Assembly (NCBI RefSeq): GCF_029433095.1
Contig: NZ_JARNTX010000011.1
Span: 1 to 64,000, forward strand
DNA length: 64,000 nt
Direction: 5' to 3'
Origin: Hymenobacter sp. YC55
GTDB lineage: Bacteria > Bacteroidota > Bacteroidia > Cytophagales > Hymenobacteraceae
Part shown: piece by piece, positions 1-8,550 of the stretch
Layout: each line of letters begins with the position of its first letter
Position numbering within the stretch: the stretch's first letter is position 1
Translations under genes and position numbers: made by a program
The notes under the pieces: generated by a model
The model's database searches: none
The model's input: the letters and a program-made list of their open reading frames with translations, nothing else
What the model was told of the DNA's origin: nothing

Positions 1-1
1 G

Positions 2-319
2 GCCGCAGCGCGCCCCGTGGCCAGCCCGCTGGCGACGACGGCGAAGGTGCCCGTCTACAGCGCTCAGGTCAAGCTCTACCCCAATCCGTCCGCTGACGGC
101 CGCGTCACGGTCGAGCTGCCCGCCGCCTTCCAGGGCGAGGTCAGCTATACCTTGGTCTCGTCGCTGGGCACGACCCTGAGTGAGGGCCAGCGCACGGTTA
201 CGGCCGGAGGGCAGTCCTTGACCTTCGACTTTTCGCCGCAGCTGCCGGCGGAAGGCTTGTACTACCTACACCTGCGCGGGGCCAAAGGCCAGGCCCACGT
301 CAAGCTATTACGCAAATAA
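2..319 (+). CDS. C-terminal end of a T9SS-secreted protein (partial, runs off left edge)
   Basis: Only the last ~105 residues are inside the window; the frame is open from base 2, so the GTG at 17 is probably not the real start. What remains is a type A type IX secretion C-terminal sorting domain: the YPNPSADGRVTVELP segment, a beta-strand-rich middle, then GLYYLHLRGAKGQAHVKLLRK-like ending in a basic tail. In Bacteroidota this domain directs cargo through the outer membrane and is cleaved on anchoring or release. The function of the missing catalytic or adhesive part cannot be told. A strong terminator follows at 435-470. Confidence 0.85.
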   Translation, partial: AAARPVASPLATTAKVPVYSAQVKLYPNPSADGRVTVELPAAFQGEVSYTLVSSLGTTLSEGQRTVTAGGQSLTFDFSPQLPAEGLYYLHLRGAKGQAHVKLLRK

Positions 320-434
320 CCCGTCAGCGCCCAACTAGAAAGTAGGCCCTGCGGCGAAAAAGGGGACGCCATTTTGAACGCCTCGCCAGGAACAATTAGG
401 TGCCTGTCCTGGTACGGGATGTTGTCAGAAAGCG

Positions 435-470
435 AAAAGGGTCTGCTGCCTCGGGCGGCAGGCCCTTTTT
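435..470 (+). terminator. Rho-independent terminator of the T9SS cargo gene
   Basis: A 12-bp GC-rich stem (441-ish arm gggtctgctgcc pairing with ggcggcaggccc, allowing G-U pairs) with a short loop is preceded by AAAA and followed by TTTTT. It lies 115 bases after the stop codon of the left-edge gene and ends transcription towards the convergent reductase gene. Confidence 0.8.
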
Positions 471-719
471 CATGCCCCTACTTGCTTCCCGCAACCTGTT
501 GTTTAACTTGAACATCAGGTAGTGCTGACCCTTGGGCACCTTCCAATTGGACAATCATGAAAGGTCCAGATCCTTGGTAAGCGACTAAAAAACGATGCCG
601 TATGCATCCTAGCAGCTCTCTATTTAACATAAGCTTTACTTCTCGGACAGTTTGAAAATCCGCTTTTTAAGTTGCTTCGAAAGGATCAGCTAATTTCCGA
701 TGTTGACTGTTTAGGCTTT

Positions 720-1856
720 CTACTTCACGAGCCGTGCTAGTACCTCGGGCAGGGCGTCGCCGCGCAGGTTGACGGCGATGATTTTACCCGTGGGGTCTAC
801 CAGAAAATTCTGCGGAATGAACTTGATGAAATAAGAGGCCGCCGCTTGGCCCCCCCAGCCCTTCAGATCGGCCACTTGCGTCCAGGGGAGCTGATCATTC
901 TGGATGGCTTTCACCCATTTCGCTCGGTCCCTCGCTTCGTCGAGCGACACGCCCAGCACATCGAAGTTCTTGTCTTTGTACTGGTTGTAGACTTTCGTCA
1001 GGTTCGGATTTTCCTCGCGACACGGGCGGCACCAGGAAGCCCAGAAGTCAACTAGCACGTACTTGCCGCGGTAGTCGGTGAGCGATACTTGCTGCCCGTC
1101 CGGGGTGGACTGGGTGAAGTTGGGGGCCATCATGCCAACCTTCAGCACTGGCTCGGCTGTGGGACCCCATGCAGCTTGCCCGATTCTGGTTCGAATCTGC
1201 TCAGCTAACGCATCATTGCGCAAAGGCGGGGATAACGTCGGGAGCAAGGCCGTCACCAGGGCAGCATGCGTGGAGTCCTTGCTCATCCGGTTGAGTTGAT
1301 ACAGGCTGATGATCGATGTCGGGTGCGCGCGTACGAAAGCCGAATCCAGGCGAGTGCCGGCGCGCAATGTCGCCGCGCGCCGTTCCCGTAGGCGCTGCTG
1401 GAATGCCAGCGACTGCTGCTGGGCCGGCGTAGCGGCCTCGAACTCGTTGTACAGTGCATCAAGTTGCTGCGTAATCGGTTCTTGGGCAGCGAGTAACGCC
1501 CGCCACACATCCGTGAGCGGGGTGCCGCCCACTCGAGCATTCTTGAGCGAATCGGGACTGGTGAAAACCAGCGTACCGGCTTCGAGGTAAAAGATTGCCT
1601 TGTAATCGGACATATCCTCGCTCTGCCGCTTCATTGAAAGAAACGCTTTATGGGGTTCATCCACAGTGCCCTTCAGTTGAAAGCGCCCTTTCTTGACCAG
1701 CGCAGAATCTAGCAAGCTGCCGGAGCGCAGATAAACGTAGGTCGGTTTACCGCGGTACGTATCTGAACCCAGTTTGCCAGCCAAAAAATAAGGAATAGGC
1801 GTTTGCGCAACGGCCAAGCCCGGTACCAACAGTAGGAAGATCAGGTAGTTCTTCAT
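720..1856 (-). CDS. TlpA-like thiol-disulfide oxidoreductase with DUF4369-type N-terminal domain
   Basis: This 378-residue protein starts with a signal peptide ending near residue 17-18 (VAQTP). Residues ~20-110 resemble the DUF4369 beta domain (LAGKLGSDTYRGKPTYVYLRS), residues ~110-230 form a helical linker, and residues ~238-378 are a thioredoxin-fold AhpC/TSA-TlpA domain with the redox centre WASWCRPCREENP and a cis-proline region (FIPQNFLVD). Family members are periplasmic reductases that keep secreted proteins or cytochrome c cysteines reduced, or act in oxidative stress. It is monocistronic; the facing gene is the left-edge T9SS cargo. Length and both active-site cysteines are normal. 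Confidence 0.93.
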   Translation of the reverse strand: MKNYLIFLLLVPGLAVAQTPIPYFLAGKLGSDTYRGKPTYVYLRSGSLLDSALVKKGRFQLKGTVDEPHKAFLSMKRQSEDMSDYKAIFYLEAGTLVFTSPDSLKNARVGGTPLTDVWRALLAAQEPITQQLDALYNEFEAATPAQQQSLAFQQRLRERRAATLRAGTRLDSAFVRAHPTSIISLYQLNRMSKDSTHAALVTALLPTLSPPLRNDALAEQIRTRIGQAAWGPTAEPVLKVGMMAPNFTQSTPDGQQVSLTDYRGKYVLVDFWASWCRPCREENPNLTKVYNQYKDKNFDVLGVSLDEARDRAKWVKAIQNDQLPWTQVADLKGWGGQAAASYFIKFIPQNFLVDPTGKIIAVNLRGDALPEVLARLVK

Positions 1857-2300
1857 AGGGTAAAGAATGGAAATAAGGTAATCCTTCGCCCGCAGGGGTG
1901 CTCTTCAACAACGAGGGCCAACCCTCTGCCATTGTTACTGCGAAGGCATCCAGGCGTCGCAAGAGGAGCGAATACGACTGTCTTTCCCGTTGCACCTCCC
2001 AAAGTACTGTTTTACAGCTACCTATCTTAACCATTCGGCTAGTTGGATGCCTGACCCGAAGGGTTCCCCCTACTTACTGTTAAGACCCTTCGGTTGAGAA
2101 CTATCGATCGCTGCTTTAGCGAGCGAATCATTATTGTGTTTAATATAGAAGCGAACTCTTAGGCAGATGTTATTAGATAAGGGAATTAGTCATTAACATA
2201 AGATTTGTTATAACCACTGTCTTGAAATCGTATTAATTTTAGCTCACAGAAAAAACTCCTAGTTATTATGGTACTTTACCGAGTAACCACCTCAATATAA
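1857..2300. other. Intergenic region between divergent genes
   Basis: No convincing reading frame in 444 bases. It separates the minus-strand reductase from the plus-strand DUF4844 gene, so it should contain both promoters. The half nearest the DUF4844 gene (about 2130-2270) is AT-rich, but I cannot point to a clear Bacteroidota -33/-7 pair. Confidence 0.4.
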
Positions 2301-3082
2301 GTGCTTGTGAACGCACCCCTTTATCCAGTGCTTTTATTCCGGAAACTGGTCCACTATGTGTTGAAAGTCGGGATGCTCGCCACCCTTAGTCTATTTTCTT
2401 GTTCCCCGCCAGACGACCAGTACCTTACGATGAGTCCTCAAACCCTGAGCACCCTGCAGGCTTTTCAAGCAAAAAACAAATTCTCTCCGGCGGCGTGGGA
2501 AGCACGAGGCTTAAACCCGTCCAGCAATGAGTTATCGGCCCACCTGAACAACTTGTTCAATGACTGCACCGCTCAGCTCATTACCCAGCTTCAACAAGGA
2601 CGACTAAGCCGCAACTTCAGCAAACGCTGGTGACGGGGCTCAACACGTTTGCGAGCGAGGATTATGACACCGAAGAAAGAGAGTTCATCGTTGCTACCTT
2701 CTCTGAGTTGGCGCAGGTCATGGAAGTGGATCTAAAGGAGGAGTTAAATACGTGGCTTTATGGGAGAGTTATGTATACGTTGATGAAAGCATTCGAGCGC
2801 GAGGAACCCGAAAAGGCGGCTCCTACCCTGACGCAGGCCTGTACGAAGTGTCAGGCGATTCTGGAAACGGTTCTGCTTGACAAGCGGGAGGCTATTCCCA
2901 GCGCTTGCTTTGTGGTGGCGCAGTGTCAGGCGTGCACGGCATTAAATCTGATAGAAGTACCCAACGGGGTAGGGCGGATACACTTCGGAAACTATAATGC
3001 ATTGCAACGCCTAGACCGCAAACAATACACGCCGGAGCAAGCGAAAGCCAAACTGGACCAGATCAGGAGTTCCAAGAAGTAA
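2301..3082 (+). pseudogene. DUF4844 domain lipoprotein gene split by a frameshift
   Basis: Two overlapping frames together make one protein. The first (2301-2633) has an export segment with a lipobox-like LSLFSC, then the start of a DUF4844 domain (LQAFQAKNKFSPAAWEARGL...LITQLQQG). The second frame (GTG at 2630, but homologous sequence readable from about 2600 as KPQLQQTLVTGLNTF) carries the typical DYDTEEREFI...LNTWLYG part of DUF4844 and a cysteine-containing tail to 3082. The join requires a -1 shift around 2590-2605. I see no classical slippery heptamer, so a real mutation or a sequencing error is likelier than programmed frameshifting. DUF4844 has no known function. The true start could be GTG 2358 or ATG 2373. 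Confidence 0.7.
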
Positions 3083-3236
3083 GCCACCGAGTACCGTAAC
3101 GTTTAGTGAATGGTCTACTGTTAAATGCCAAAAGCAAAGTAAAATCTACAGGTGTGAATTAATCTAGCACTTTCAAGAAACCTGGGGCCGGGGAGGAGCA
3201 CCTTACAGAGGAACACCCTCCTGACTCACGCAGTAG

Positions 3237-3455
3237 ATGCTGGAACGAGACTTTCTCTTCTTCTTTGTTATGCCGATCGGGCTCTATGTGCTGGCGAGTC
3301 TGGTGCTATGCTATCGCCTATACCGACGCGCTTGTTGGACTAGTGGGCAAGCACTTCTACTAGGGCTCGCGTTGCTCGCCGGCTTTGGACTGTTGGTGGC
3401 CATTCTAGGGTTCTTCTTCCTGGCCTTTCACCCCATGGATCCACCTGGAACGTAG
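3237..3455 (+). CDS. Small two-helix membrane protein
   Basis: A 72-residue protein starting at ATG 3237. Two hydrophobic segments (about residues 7-27 and 37-65) are separated by a basic loop containing YRLYRRACW, which predicts a small inner-membrane protein with the loop in the cytoplasm. I recognise no family. It sits alone on the plus strand after the broken DUF4844 gene and before a convergent minus-strand gene. The composition is typical of a genuine membrane protein rather than a shadow frame, but function is unknown. Confidence 0.55.
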   Translation: MLERDFLFFFVMPIGLYVLASLVLCYRLYRRACWTSGQALLLGLALLAGFGLLVAILGFFFLAFHPMDPPGT

Positions 3456-3525
3456 CCTTTTCGCAGGTCTCCGTTAGCAACGTCCCCCGTTCTTGTGCAC
3501 GACGAGTGTGGTCTTTTAGACGAGC

Positions 3526-3978
3526 TTATTCGGCCAATTCCACTATCGAAACCGCCTCTAGGTCAGATAACAAGCACGACACTAAGTGGCCATACCCAAT
3601 CAAGGAGAAGAGATACTTCCAGTGGGACGCCTTTTTTCCATACGCCAAGTTATAGTTGGCCTTTGCTTGCTGCATCAGCTTTCCGAAGTCAGGAGCCGGT
3701 ACATACACCCCGTTGGCGACCGATATCACTTGCGACAAGTCTTGGATTACAATCCGGCACGTTCGGTAGAGATCCTCTTTTTTCGCTAAGCAGAAAGCAT
3801 CAAAGGACAAGTGCTCCGTGGGCATCGCCAATTCGACTTTCTGCTCGGTTGTGCCTAAAGTGAGCTTCACGGTTAGGAAGCCGTTGGCATAGGCGTACGT
3901 TTCAAGAATTGAATCGCCACTGCTGTCAATTATATCTGCTAGAGATCTCATCAGTTCGTTAGCTAGTCCGAGAACCAC
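3526..3978 (-). CDS. Hypothetical protein (150 aa)
   Basis: Not recognised. The protein is soluble-looking, with an N-terminal mixed alpha/beta half (LADIIDSSGDSILETYAYANGFL, then VKLTLGTTEQKVELAMP) and a C-terminal helical half with many aromatic residues. No signal peptide, metal motif or membrane segment is visible. The amphipathic pattern and lack of long frames on the opposite strand support it as a real gene. It is convergent with the small membrane protein upstream in the window and has no clear operon partner. Confidence 0.6.
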   Translation of the reverse strand: MVLGLANELMRSLADIIDSSGDSILETYAYANGFLTVKLTLGTTEQKVELAMPTEHLSFDAFCLAKKEDLYRTCRIVIQDLSQVISVANGVYVPAPDFGKLMQQAKANYNLAYGKKASHWKYLFSLIGYGHLVSCLLSDLEAVSIVELAE

Positions 3979-4295
3979 GATTACGTTAGGTGGAATTACC
4001 GCGAAAGTAGCCCGCCCGCAACGGGCCGTGCTCTCTTTGCTGTCCCATCAGAGGGTCATCGGTATGTGCCAACAATCTGTTACTATTGCGCTTGACTGTT
4101 TCTACCTACATGCATCAATTCAGAAGATGGGACGTTTCGTAATCTACATAACTCGCCATTTGATAGGCATCGCCAAGGGACTTGCTATTAGTATGGGGTT
4201 CCCGAATCCGTAGCCAGGATTACAACTCCAGAGAAGCTACGTCGAGGTACCTGACGCCTAAGTCCGCTTTCTTCTGGTGCACAACGGGTTCTTGT
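3979..4295. other. Intergenic, nothing recognised
   Basis: 317 bases between two minus-strand genes. A 61-codon plus frame at 4028-4213 has no protein-like features. No repeat or terminator stands out. Confidence 0.3.
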
Positions 4296-4958
4296 TTATG
4301 CCTGCTCTGCCGCCCGTTGTGCTAGGCGCTGGACTTGTTTGTGGGTGAAGCGACAGCCACGACGGGTGCGAAAGCCCAACTCTTCCACCTCCTGCGCAAT
4401 CTGGTTATACCCCTGTCCCTGCGCCCGCCGCGCCACAATCAACGCGGTGGCCTGGCGGTTACCCTCGTGGGTCCGGGCATTCTGCTGCCGGATCGTTAGG
4501 CCCTGCGCATGAGCTGTCGGCGTCAAGTTGGCCGGGGTCCCCAGCTGCTTGCCCTGCGTCTTAAGCACCTGCAAGGCCCGGCGGGTGCGCTCACTGATCA
4601 TGTCGCGCTCCTGCTCGGCCAGCGCGGCGAAGATGTGCAGGGTGAACTTGTTGGCTTGCGGTTGATCGCACGCCACAAACTCCACGCCCGACTCCATCAG
4701 CGAAGCAATGAAGGCCACGTTGCGCGAAAGCCGATCCAGCTTGGCAATGACGAGCACGGCCCCCTGGCGCTGGGCCAGCTGCACGGCCGGCCGGAGCTGG
4801 GGGCGCGTGGCCTTCTTCCCACCCTCCACTTCGACGAATTCCCCGAGTATGGCTTCCTCTTTTACAAAGGCCTTTACCAGCTGCGGTTGCGCGGCTAGCC
4901 CGAGCCCGCTCTTGCCTTGCTGCAAGGTGCTGACACGGTAGTAGGCAACGTACGGCAT
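4296..4958 (-). CDS. Small serine recombinase (resolvase/invertase family)
   Basis: A site-specific recombinase of the resolvase/invertase type. From the chosen start (MPYVAYYRVST, at 4958; an in-frame upstream ATG at 5012 gives 18 extra unconserved residues) the catalytic serine lies in YRVST at about residue 10. The arginine-bearing DRLSRN motif and the long E-helix region (FAALAEQERDMISERTRRAL) follow. The C-terminal ~60 residues (ALIVARRAQGQGYNQIAQE...RRGCRFTHKQVQRL) are a helix-turn-helix DNA-binding domain. At 220 residues the size fits. No transposase or invertible segment is evident beside it, so it may be a stand-alone resolvase left from an element. Confidence 0.93.
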   Translation of the reverse strand: MPYVAYYRVSTLQQGKSGLGLAAQPQLVKAFVKEEAILGEFVEVEGGKKATRPQLRPAVQLAQRQGAVLVIAKLDRLSRNVAFIASLMESGVEFVACDQPQANKFTLHIFAALAEQERDMISERTRRALQVLKTQGKQLGTPANLTPTAHAQGLTIRQQNARTHEGNRQATALIVARRAQGQGYNQIAQEVEELGFRTRRGCRFTHKQVQRLAQRAAEQA

Positions 4959-5143
4959 ATGAGAGGGGCAGTGGGGAAGGAAGGCTATCCTAAAGATAGT
5001 AGGGTTGGACATTTTCCAAACGACCCTGATAAAGTGACTATACTAGACCGGGCAGCACCGCCGCAGGGGTGTAAAGACCAACTTTTCTTGAATCATCGTT
5101 TTTGTGAGCCCACAGGATAGAAGGAAGTAGCTTTGCTTTGGTT

Positions 5144-5464
5144 ATGGGCTTTGAGTATAAACTATCCTTTACGCCGCCAGTTGATTTTCCCACGGTGGAG
5201 CGACTGGTACTGTGCTTAAAAAATCCCCCAACTTGGGCATTGATGCGAGCCAACTATGACGGAGAAGCTCACTTTTTGCATTACGCTCATGCTGCTAGGG
5301 TGCCGCCTGTCTGGGAAGAAGACTTTTTGGTTGACCTATCGGACCAGCAGCTTTACCTGCTCCTACATGCAGCTACAGCAGAGCAGGAGCAAGCGGTACT
5401 GGCGTGGCTTCAATACTGCCTGCACACTTGCGGTCTATTAGGGGCAGAACTTCAAGAGGTGTGA
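5144..5464 (+). CDS. Hypothetical protein (106 aa)
   Basis: Unrecognised small soluble protein. I chose ATG 5144 (MGFEYKLSF) over the GTG two codons upstream. It begins with a beta strand (YKLSFTPP) and contains long leucine-rich helices in the C-terminal half (LYLLLHAATAEQEQAVLAWLQYCLH). The opening MGFEYKLSFTPPVDF has a similar feel to the start of the protein at 42428 (MGWYSVSVYFLTAPTLLD), but similarity is too weak to claim homology. It precedes another small plus-strand gene at 5540 by 75 bases and may be co-transcribed. Confidence 0.5.
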   Translation: MGFEYKLSFTPPVDFPTVERLVLCLKNPPTWALMRANYDGEAHFLHYAHAARVPPVWEEDFLVDLSDQQLYLLLHAATAEQEQAVLAWLQYCLHTCGLLGAELQEV

Positions 5465-5539
5465 ACGTAACTCTACAGCTGTCAATACTCTCGTTTCGCT
5501 TCTTGGACCATTCTCCTGAATCACAATAACCTTGCTTGT

Positions 5540-5884
5540 ATGCACCGATTTGACAAGGAACGGGTATCTGCAACCATCCAGTACGTTATGCACCTGTTGA
5601 GCAGTGGGGGCCTCGAGCAGGCGCTCCGGAGTGGTAAACCTAGTCGCTGTGCTGTCGGAGATCTCAACGCCGTTCTGGCCGAGCATGGGCAGCACATTAC
5701 TTTACCGCCCAAAGGCCCCCAAACCTATTTGACGCTTGGGGAAGGAGAGCCGGCTGAACTCTATGCCGACATCCGGTTGTGCGTCGACGGAGCCCCGAGC
5801 GATTTGGTCCTGCGCTGCACCCTCTTTGCCGAACGCAACATGGGCCACTATACCTATCGGGTAGAGGAATTGCTCGCTCCTTAA
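5540..5884 (+). CDS. Small DUF7668-like protein
   Basis: A 114-residue soluble protein with a helix (VSATIQYVMHLLSSGGLEQALRSG), a short polar segment (DLNAVLAEHGQHITLPP) and a beta-rich C-terminus (ELYADIRLCVDGAPSDLVLRCTLF...YTYRVEELLAP). This order resembles the DUF7668 family as I remember it; the assignment is by eye and uncertain. No catalytic motif is visible and the function is unknown. It may form a pair with the preceding hypothetical gene. A mobile-element-like 150-bp repeat begins 136 bases downstream. Confidence 0.55.
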   Translation: MHRFDKERVSATIQYVMHLLSSGGLEQALRSGKPSRCAVGDLNAVLAEHGQHITLPPKGPQTYLTLGEGEPAELYADIRLCVDGAPSDLVLRCTLFAERNMGHYTYRVEELLAP

Positions 5885-6020
5885 GGCGAAACGGATACTA
5901 TTAATCTCCTTTCGTCAAACGCCAGATAGGGGCTAGGACCTCGCCAACGTACAACAATTCAAGAGTAGGGGAAGCAGATGGTGGAATCACTATTTTTCCA
6001 AGAAGGTGGGTATAACACGC

Positions 6021-6170
6021 GTGGCGGTTGCAGAAGTCTGCTCTTGACATAGCTGACTACTGTATGCCATCTGCCAGCGGCACACAAGGCGCTTTACAGC
6101 GCTTTAGCGCTGACGAAGCATCTGCCAGCTGCCTCGCGCATGCGCGGGGCAGGAGTGCTGCAACAGCCAC
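6021..6170. repeat. MITE-like element, copy A (150 bp, IS1182-type ends)
   Basis: The ends are inverted repeats: GTGGCGGTTGCAGAAGTC at 6021-6038 and GAGTGCTGCAACAGCCAC at 6153-6170 (15 of 18 positions pair). They closely match the ends of the complete transposon at 51439-53042 and of the 149-bp copy at 12236-12384. There is no coding capacity. The interior contains a short dyad, agcgct-tt-agcgct, at 6098-6111. No target duplication is obvious at the flanks. It lies in the 416-base gap between the genes at 5540 and 6301. Confidence 0.7.
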
Positions 6171-6300
6171 GATGTTGCACAGAAGGTAAAGGATCCTGGC
6201 CACCTAGCGCCTGACACGTTGTAAGGCTCGGCTAGAAGGAAAGCGGTACGCTGAACACGCGTACCTCTTTCGGTCACGAAGGAACAGCGCGTAGCAACTC

Positions 6301-8010
6301 CTATTCTACACTCAGCCGCTGGCTATGCCCCTCGCTTCGGACGAAGTATACGCCCGCCGCCAGACTCGGTGGTAGGGTCAAGTAGGCCACTCCGCCCGCA
6401 GTTGCCCTGGCCGTCGTGATGGGGCGGCCCAGCGCGTCGGATACGACCACGGCCGCCTTGGGTGCCAGACCCGTCACTTGCACTCTGCCCCGACCCGGAT
6501 TGGGATAGAGGCTGAGGGCGGTGGTGCCGGTGGCGAGTCGCGTGGGCAGGGGCCCGCCGCCATTGAGGCGTACCGTCACCGACCTGTTGATCGGGTCCGT
6601 GGTGAGCAAGTCGAGGTCCCCGTCGCCATCTATGTCGCCCAGCGCTAACCCTAGGGCCGCCAGCCCGATACTTGGGCTCGAGCCGCCGCTGAAGGTGCCA
6701 CTGCCGTTATTGAGGCGGATGTTTACACTCGTACTGCCAGCTCTGTTGACCACCACCAGATCCAGGTCGCCGTCCCCCTCCACGTCGCCCAGCAGCACGC
6801 CCGTGGGCTGGGTGGCGACTGGTACGCTCGAACCACCGGAGAACAGGCCACTTCCGTTGTTGAGCCGAATATGGATCAGGCCCTTACTGTAGTCCGTCAC
6901 CGCCAGATCCAGATCACTGTCCCCATCCACGTCGCCCAGCGTCACGGCCGTGGGCTGGCTGCTCACGGCCAGGTCCGTGCCGCCGCTGAAGGTGCCGCTA
7001 CCGTTATTGAGGCGGATGCTCACCGTGCCGAGGACCGCGCTGTTGGCCACCACTAGATCCAGATCGCCGTCGCCGTCCACGTCCCCCAGGACCACGCTTT
7101 CGGGATTACTACCCACGGGCAGAGTGGAACCATCCCTGAAGGTGCCGTTGCCATTGTTGAGCCGGATGTCTACCGAGTTATCACGATAGTTGGCTACCAC
7201 CAGATCGAGGTCACCGTCGCCGTCGACATCGCCCAGCACCACATCCTCGGGCTGATAGAAGCCGGTGAGGGTAGTGCCGCCACTAAACTGGCCGCTCCCG
7301 TCGTTCAAGCGCACGCTCACCGTGCCGGTAAAGAGGAAGGGGGTGACCGTGAGTAGGTCCAGGTCCCCGTCCCCGTCTACGTCGCCCAGCCTCACCCGCC
7401 GAGGATCGCTCGTCACGCCGGGGTCAAAGCCCCCGCCGAAGGTACCGCGGCCATTGTTGAGGCGTACGTTCACGGTCGAGCCCCCCACGTTGCCGAGAAT
7501 CACGTCGAGGTCGCCGTCGCCGTCGACATCGCCTAGCACGACGCTGGTGAGCTGGTTGCTGATGGGCAGGTCCGAGCCGCCGCTGAAGGTGCCGCTGCCG
7601 CCCGTGGTCGCCGCCGTAAACTGGTACACGTACGGGGTCGCCGCTGTGCCGCCCGTGCTTTGCACCGTGGACGGTATGGTCACGTGCACCGTTTCGCCGG
7701 GTCGGAAAGCGCTCGAGCCGGTAGGAGCGGTGGGCGCCAGGGTCACCGTGTTGCTGCTCACGCTAGTGGTGGCCGTGCGCTGCCCCCGGTATTGCGAGCT
7801 GAATAGCCGGATGGTGCCCGCCGTGGCCGGCGCAATGGCTTGGGAGAAAGGCACGACCACCGTCGTACTGCGGCTCGCCGCAGGGGCATTAGCGGCCGGC
7901 GCTAAGCTAGCCCGCATCACCGTCGGTTGCGCGAGGCTCATGATGGGCAGCACCAGCAGGCCCATGAGGAGCGCGCCGCGGGTCCTCCTACCCCGAAAGA
8001 AGGGCGTCAT
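6301..8010 (-). CDS. Secreted VCBS/FG-GAP repeat protein with T9SS sorting domain
   Basis: A 569-residue exported protein. I chose the ATG at 8010 because a signal peptide follows (MTPFFRGRRTRGALLMGLLV...MSLAQP); the longer frame to 8157 adds non-signal-like residues. After the signal comes a Big_5/SbsA-like Ig domain (~residues 25-130), then seven repeats of about 45-50 residues, each with LGDVDGDGDLDL, the calcium-binding loop of VCBS/FG-GAP repeats (variants GDSDLDL, GDVEGDGD, GDIDGDGD). Such repeats build a beta-propeller on cell-surface or extracellular proteins. The last ~75 residues (LYPNPGRGRVQVTGL...GVYFVRSEGHSQRLSVE) are a type IX C-terminal sorting domain. Ligand is unknown. Confidence 0.92.
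   Translation of the reverse strand: MTPFFRGRRTRGALLMGLLVLPIMSLAQPTVMRASLAPAANAPAASRSTTVVVPFSQAIAPATAGTIRLFSSQYRGQRTATTSVSSNTVTLAPTAPTGSSAFRPGETVHVTIPSTVQSTGGTAATPYVYQFTAATTGGSGTFSGGSDLPISNQLTSVVLGDVDGDGDLDVILGNVGGSTVNVRLNNGRGTFGGGFDPGVTSDPRRVRLGDVDGDGDLDLLTVTPFLFTGTVSVRLNDGSGQFSGGTTLTGFYQPEDVVLGDVDGDGDLDLVVANYRDNSVDIRLNNGNGTFRDGSTLPVGSNPESVVLGDVDGDGDLDLVVANSAVLGTVSIRLNNGSGTFSGGTDLAVSSQPTAVTLGDVDGDSDLDLAVTDYSKGLIHIRLNNGSGLFSGGSSVPVATQPTGVLLGDVEGDGDLDLVVVNRAGSTSVNIRLNNGSGTFSGGSSPSIGLAALGLALGDIDGDGDLDLLTTDPINRSVTVRLNGGGPLPTRLATGTTALSLYPNPGRGRVQVTGLAPKAAVVVSDALGRPITTARATAGGVAYLTLPPSLAAGVYFVRSEGHSQRLSVE
6560..7600. repeat. Tandem coding repeats of the VCBS protein
   Basis: Seven degenerate direct repeats of roughly 140-150 bases encode the calcium-loop units. 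The most conserved core on the plus strand reads like gtccaggtccccgtcgccg, the reverse of the GDVDGDGDLDL codons. Near-identical cores suggest recent internal duplication and make unit number prone to change by slippage. Confidence 0.75.
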
Positions 8011-8550
8011 TGACAAGAAGAAAAAGGTGGGAACGAAGCAAGGGAGCAAGTCACTAGGACGAATGTAGCATACTTTCACGTTGGGACAGTATACTAAGAA
8101 GAGCCATAAACGAAGCACGTTCCGCCAGCTGGGCCAGCAGACGATCGAACAGCCCACCTTCCCGTTTCGGCGCGTGCGCTTACCGGTAGAAAACGGCTCG
8201 GCGCCGAGTCGGCCCCTAGCCGATGCAGGCTCGTTTTGCGCCCCAACGTCCCGCTGGCTGCCACTTGCTGGTCAGGTAGGCGTGCGCCTAGTCGTTTACG
8301 CCGACTGTTGAGTACTCGAAAAGGGCTTGTAGGAAGAGAGGCATGTTGCGGCCTGCCTGCCTTTTACAACAGCCCTAGTAGTAGAAATTCCGCCTCGGAA
8401 AAACACTCCTTCCTCCTCTCTGTTGAGGTATAAGAGGAGTTATAGCGCAGCGTTTGCTTTCGGCAGGAGATTAGGCATAGGTTGCTGGAGCGAGGTTCCC
8501 CTACTCTCAAAGAAAGTCGTGCTAGTCACCCAGCAGTAGTTTGCGCAAAA
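8011..8550. other. Intergenic region between divergent secreted-protein genes
   Basis: 540 bases upstream of both the minus-strand VCBS protein and the plus-strand lipoprotein. Frames here (for example 8081-8311 plus) do not look like protein. It should hold both promoters; I see no definite regulatory motif. Confidence 0.35.

Noticed and set aside
2600-2610. Programmed frameshifting in the DUF4844 gene
   Set aside because: No slippery heptamer or downstream structure could be seen, and IS-type recoding is not expected for this family.
4028-4213. A 61-codon plus frame
   Set aside because: Short, Cys/His-rich and without neighbours or motifs.
7265-8068. A 267-codon plus frame opposite the VCBS gene
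   Set aside because: It is the antisense shadow of a GC-rich repetitive gene (SRSPSPSTSP repeats), with no independent features.
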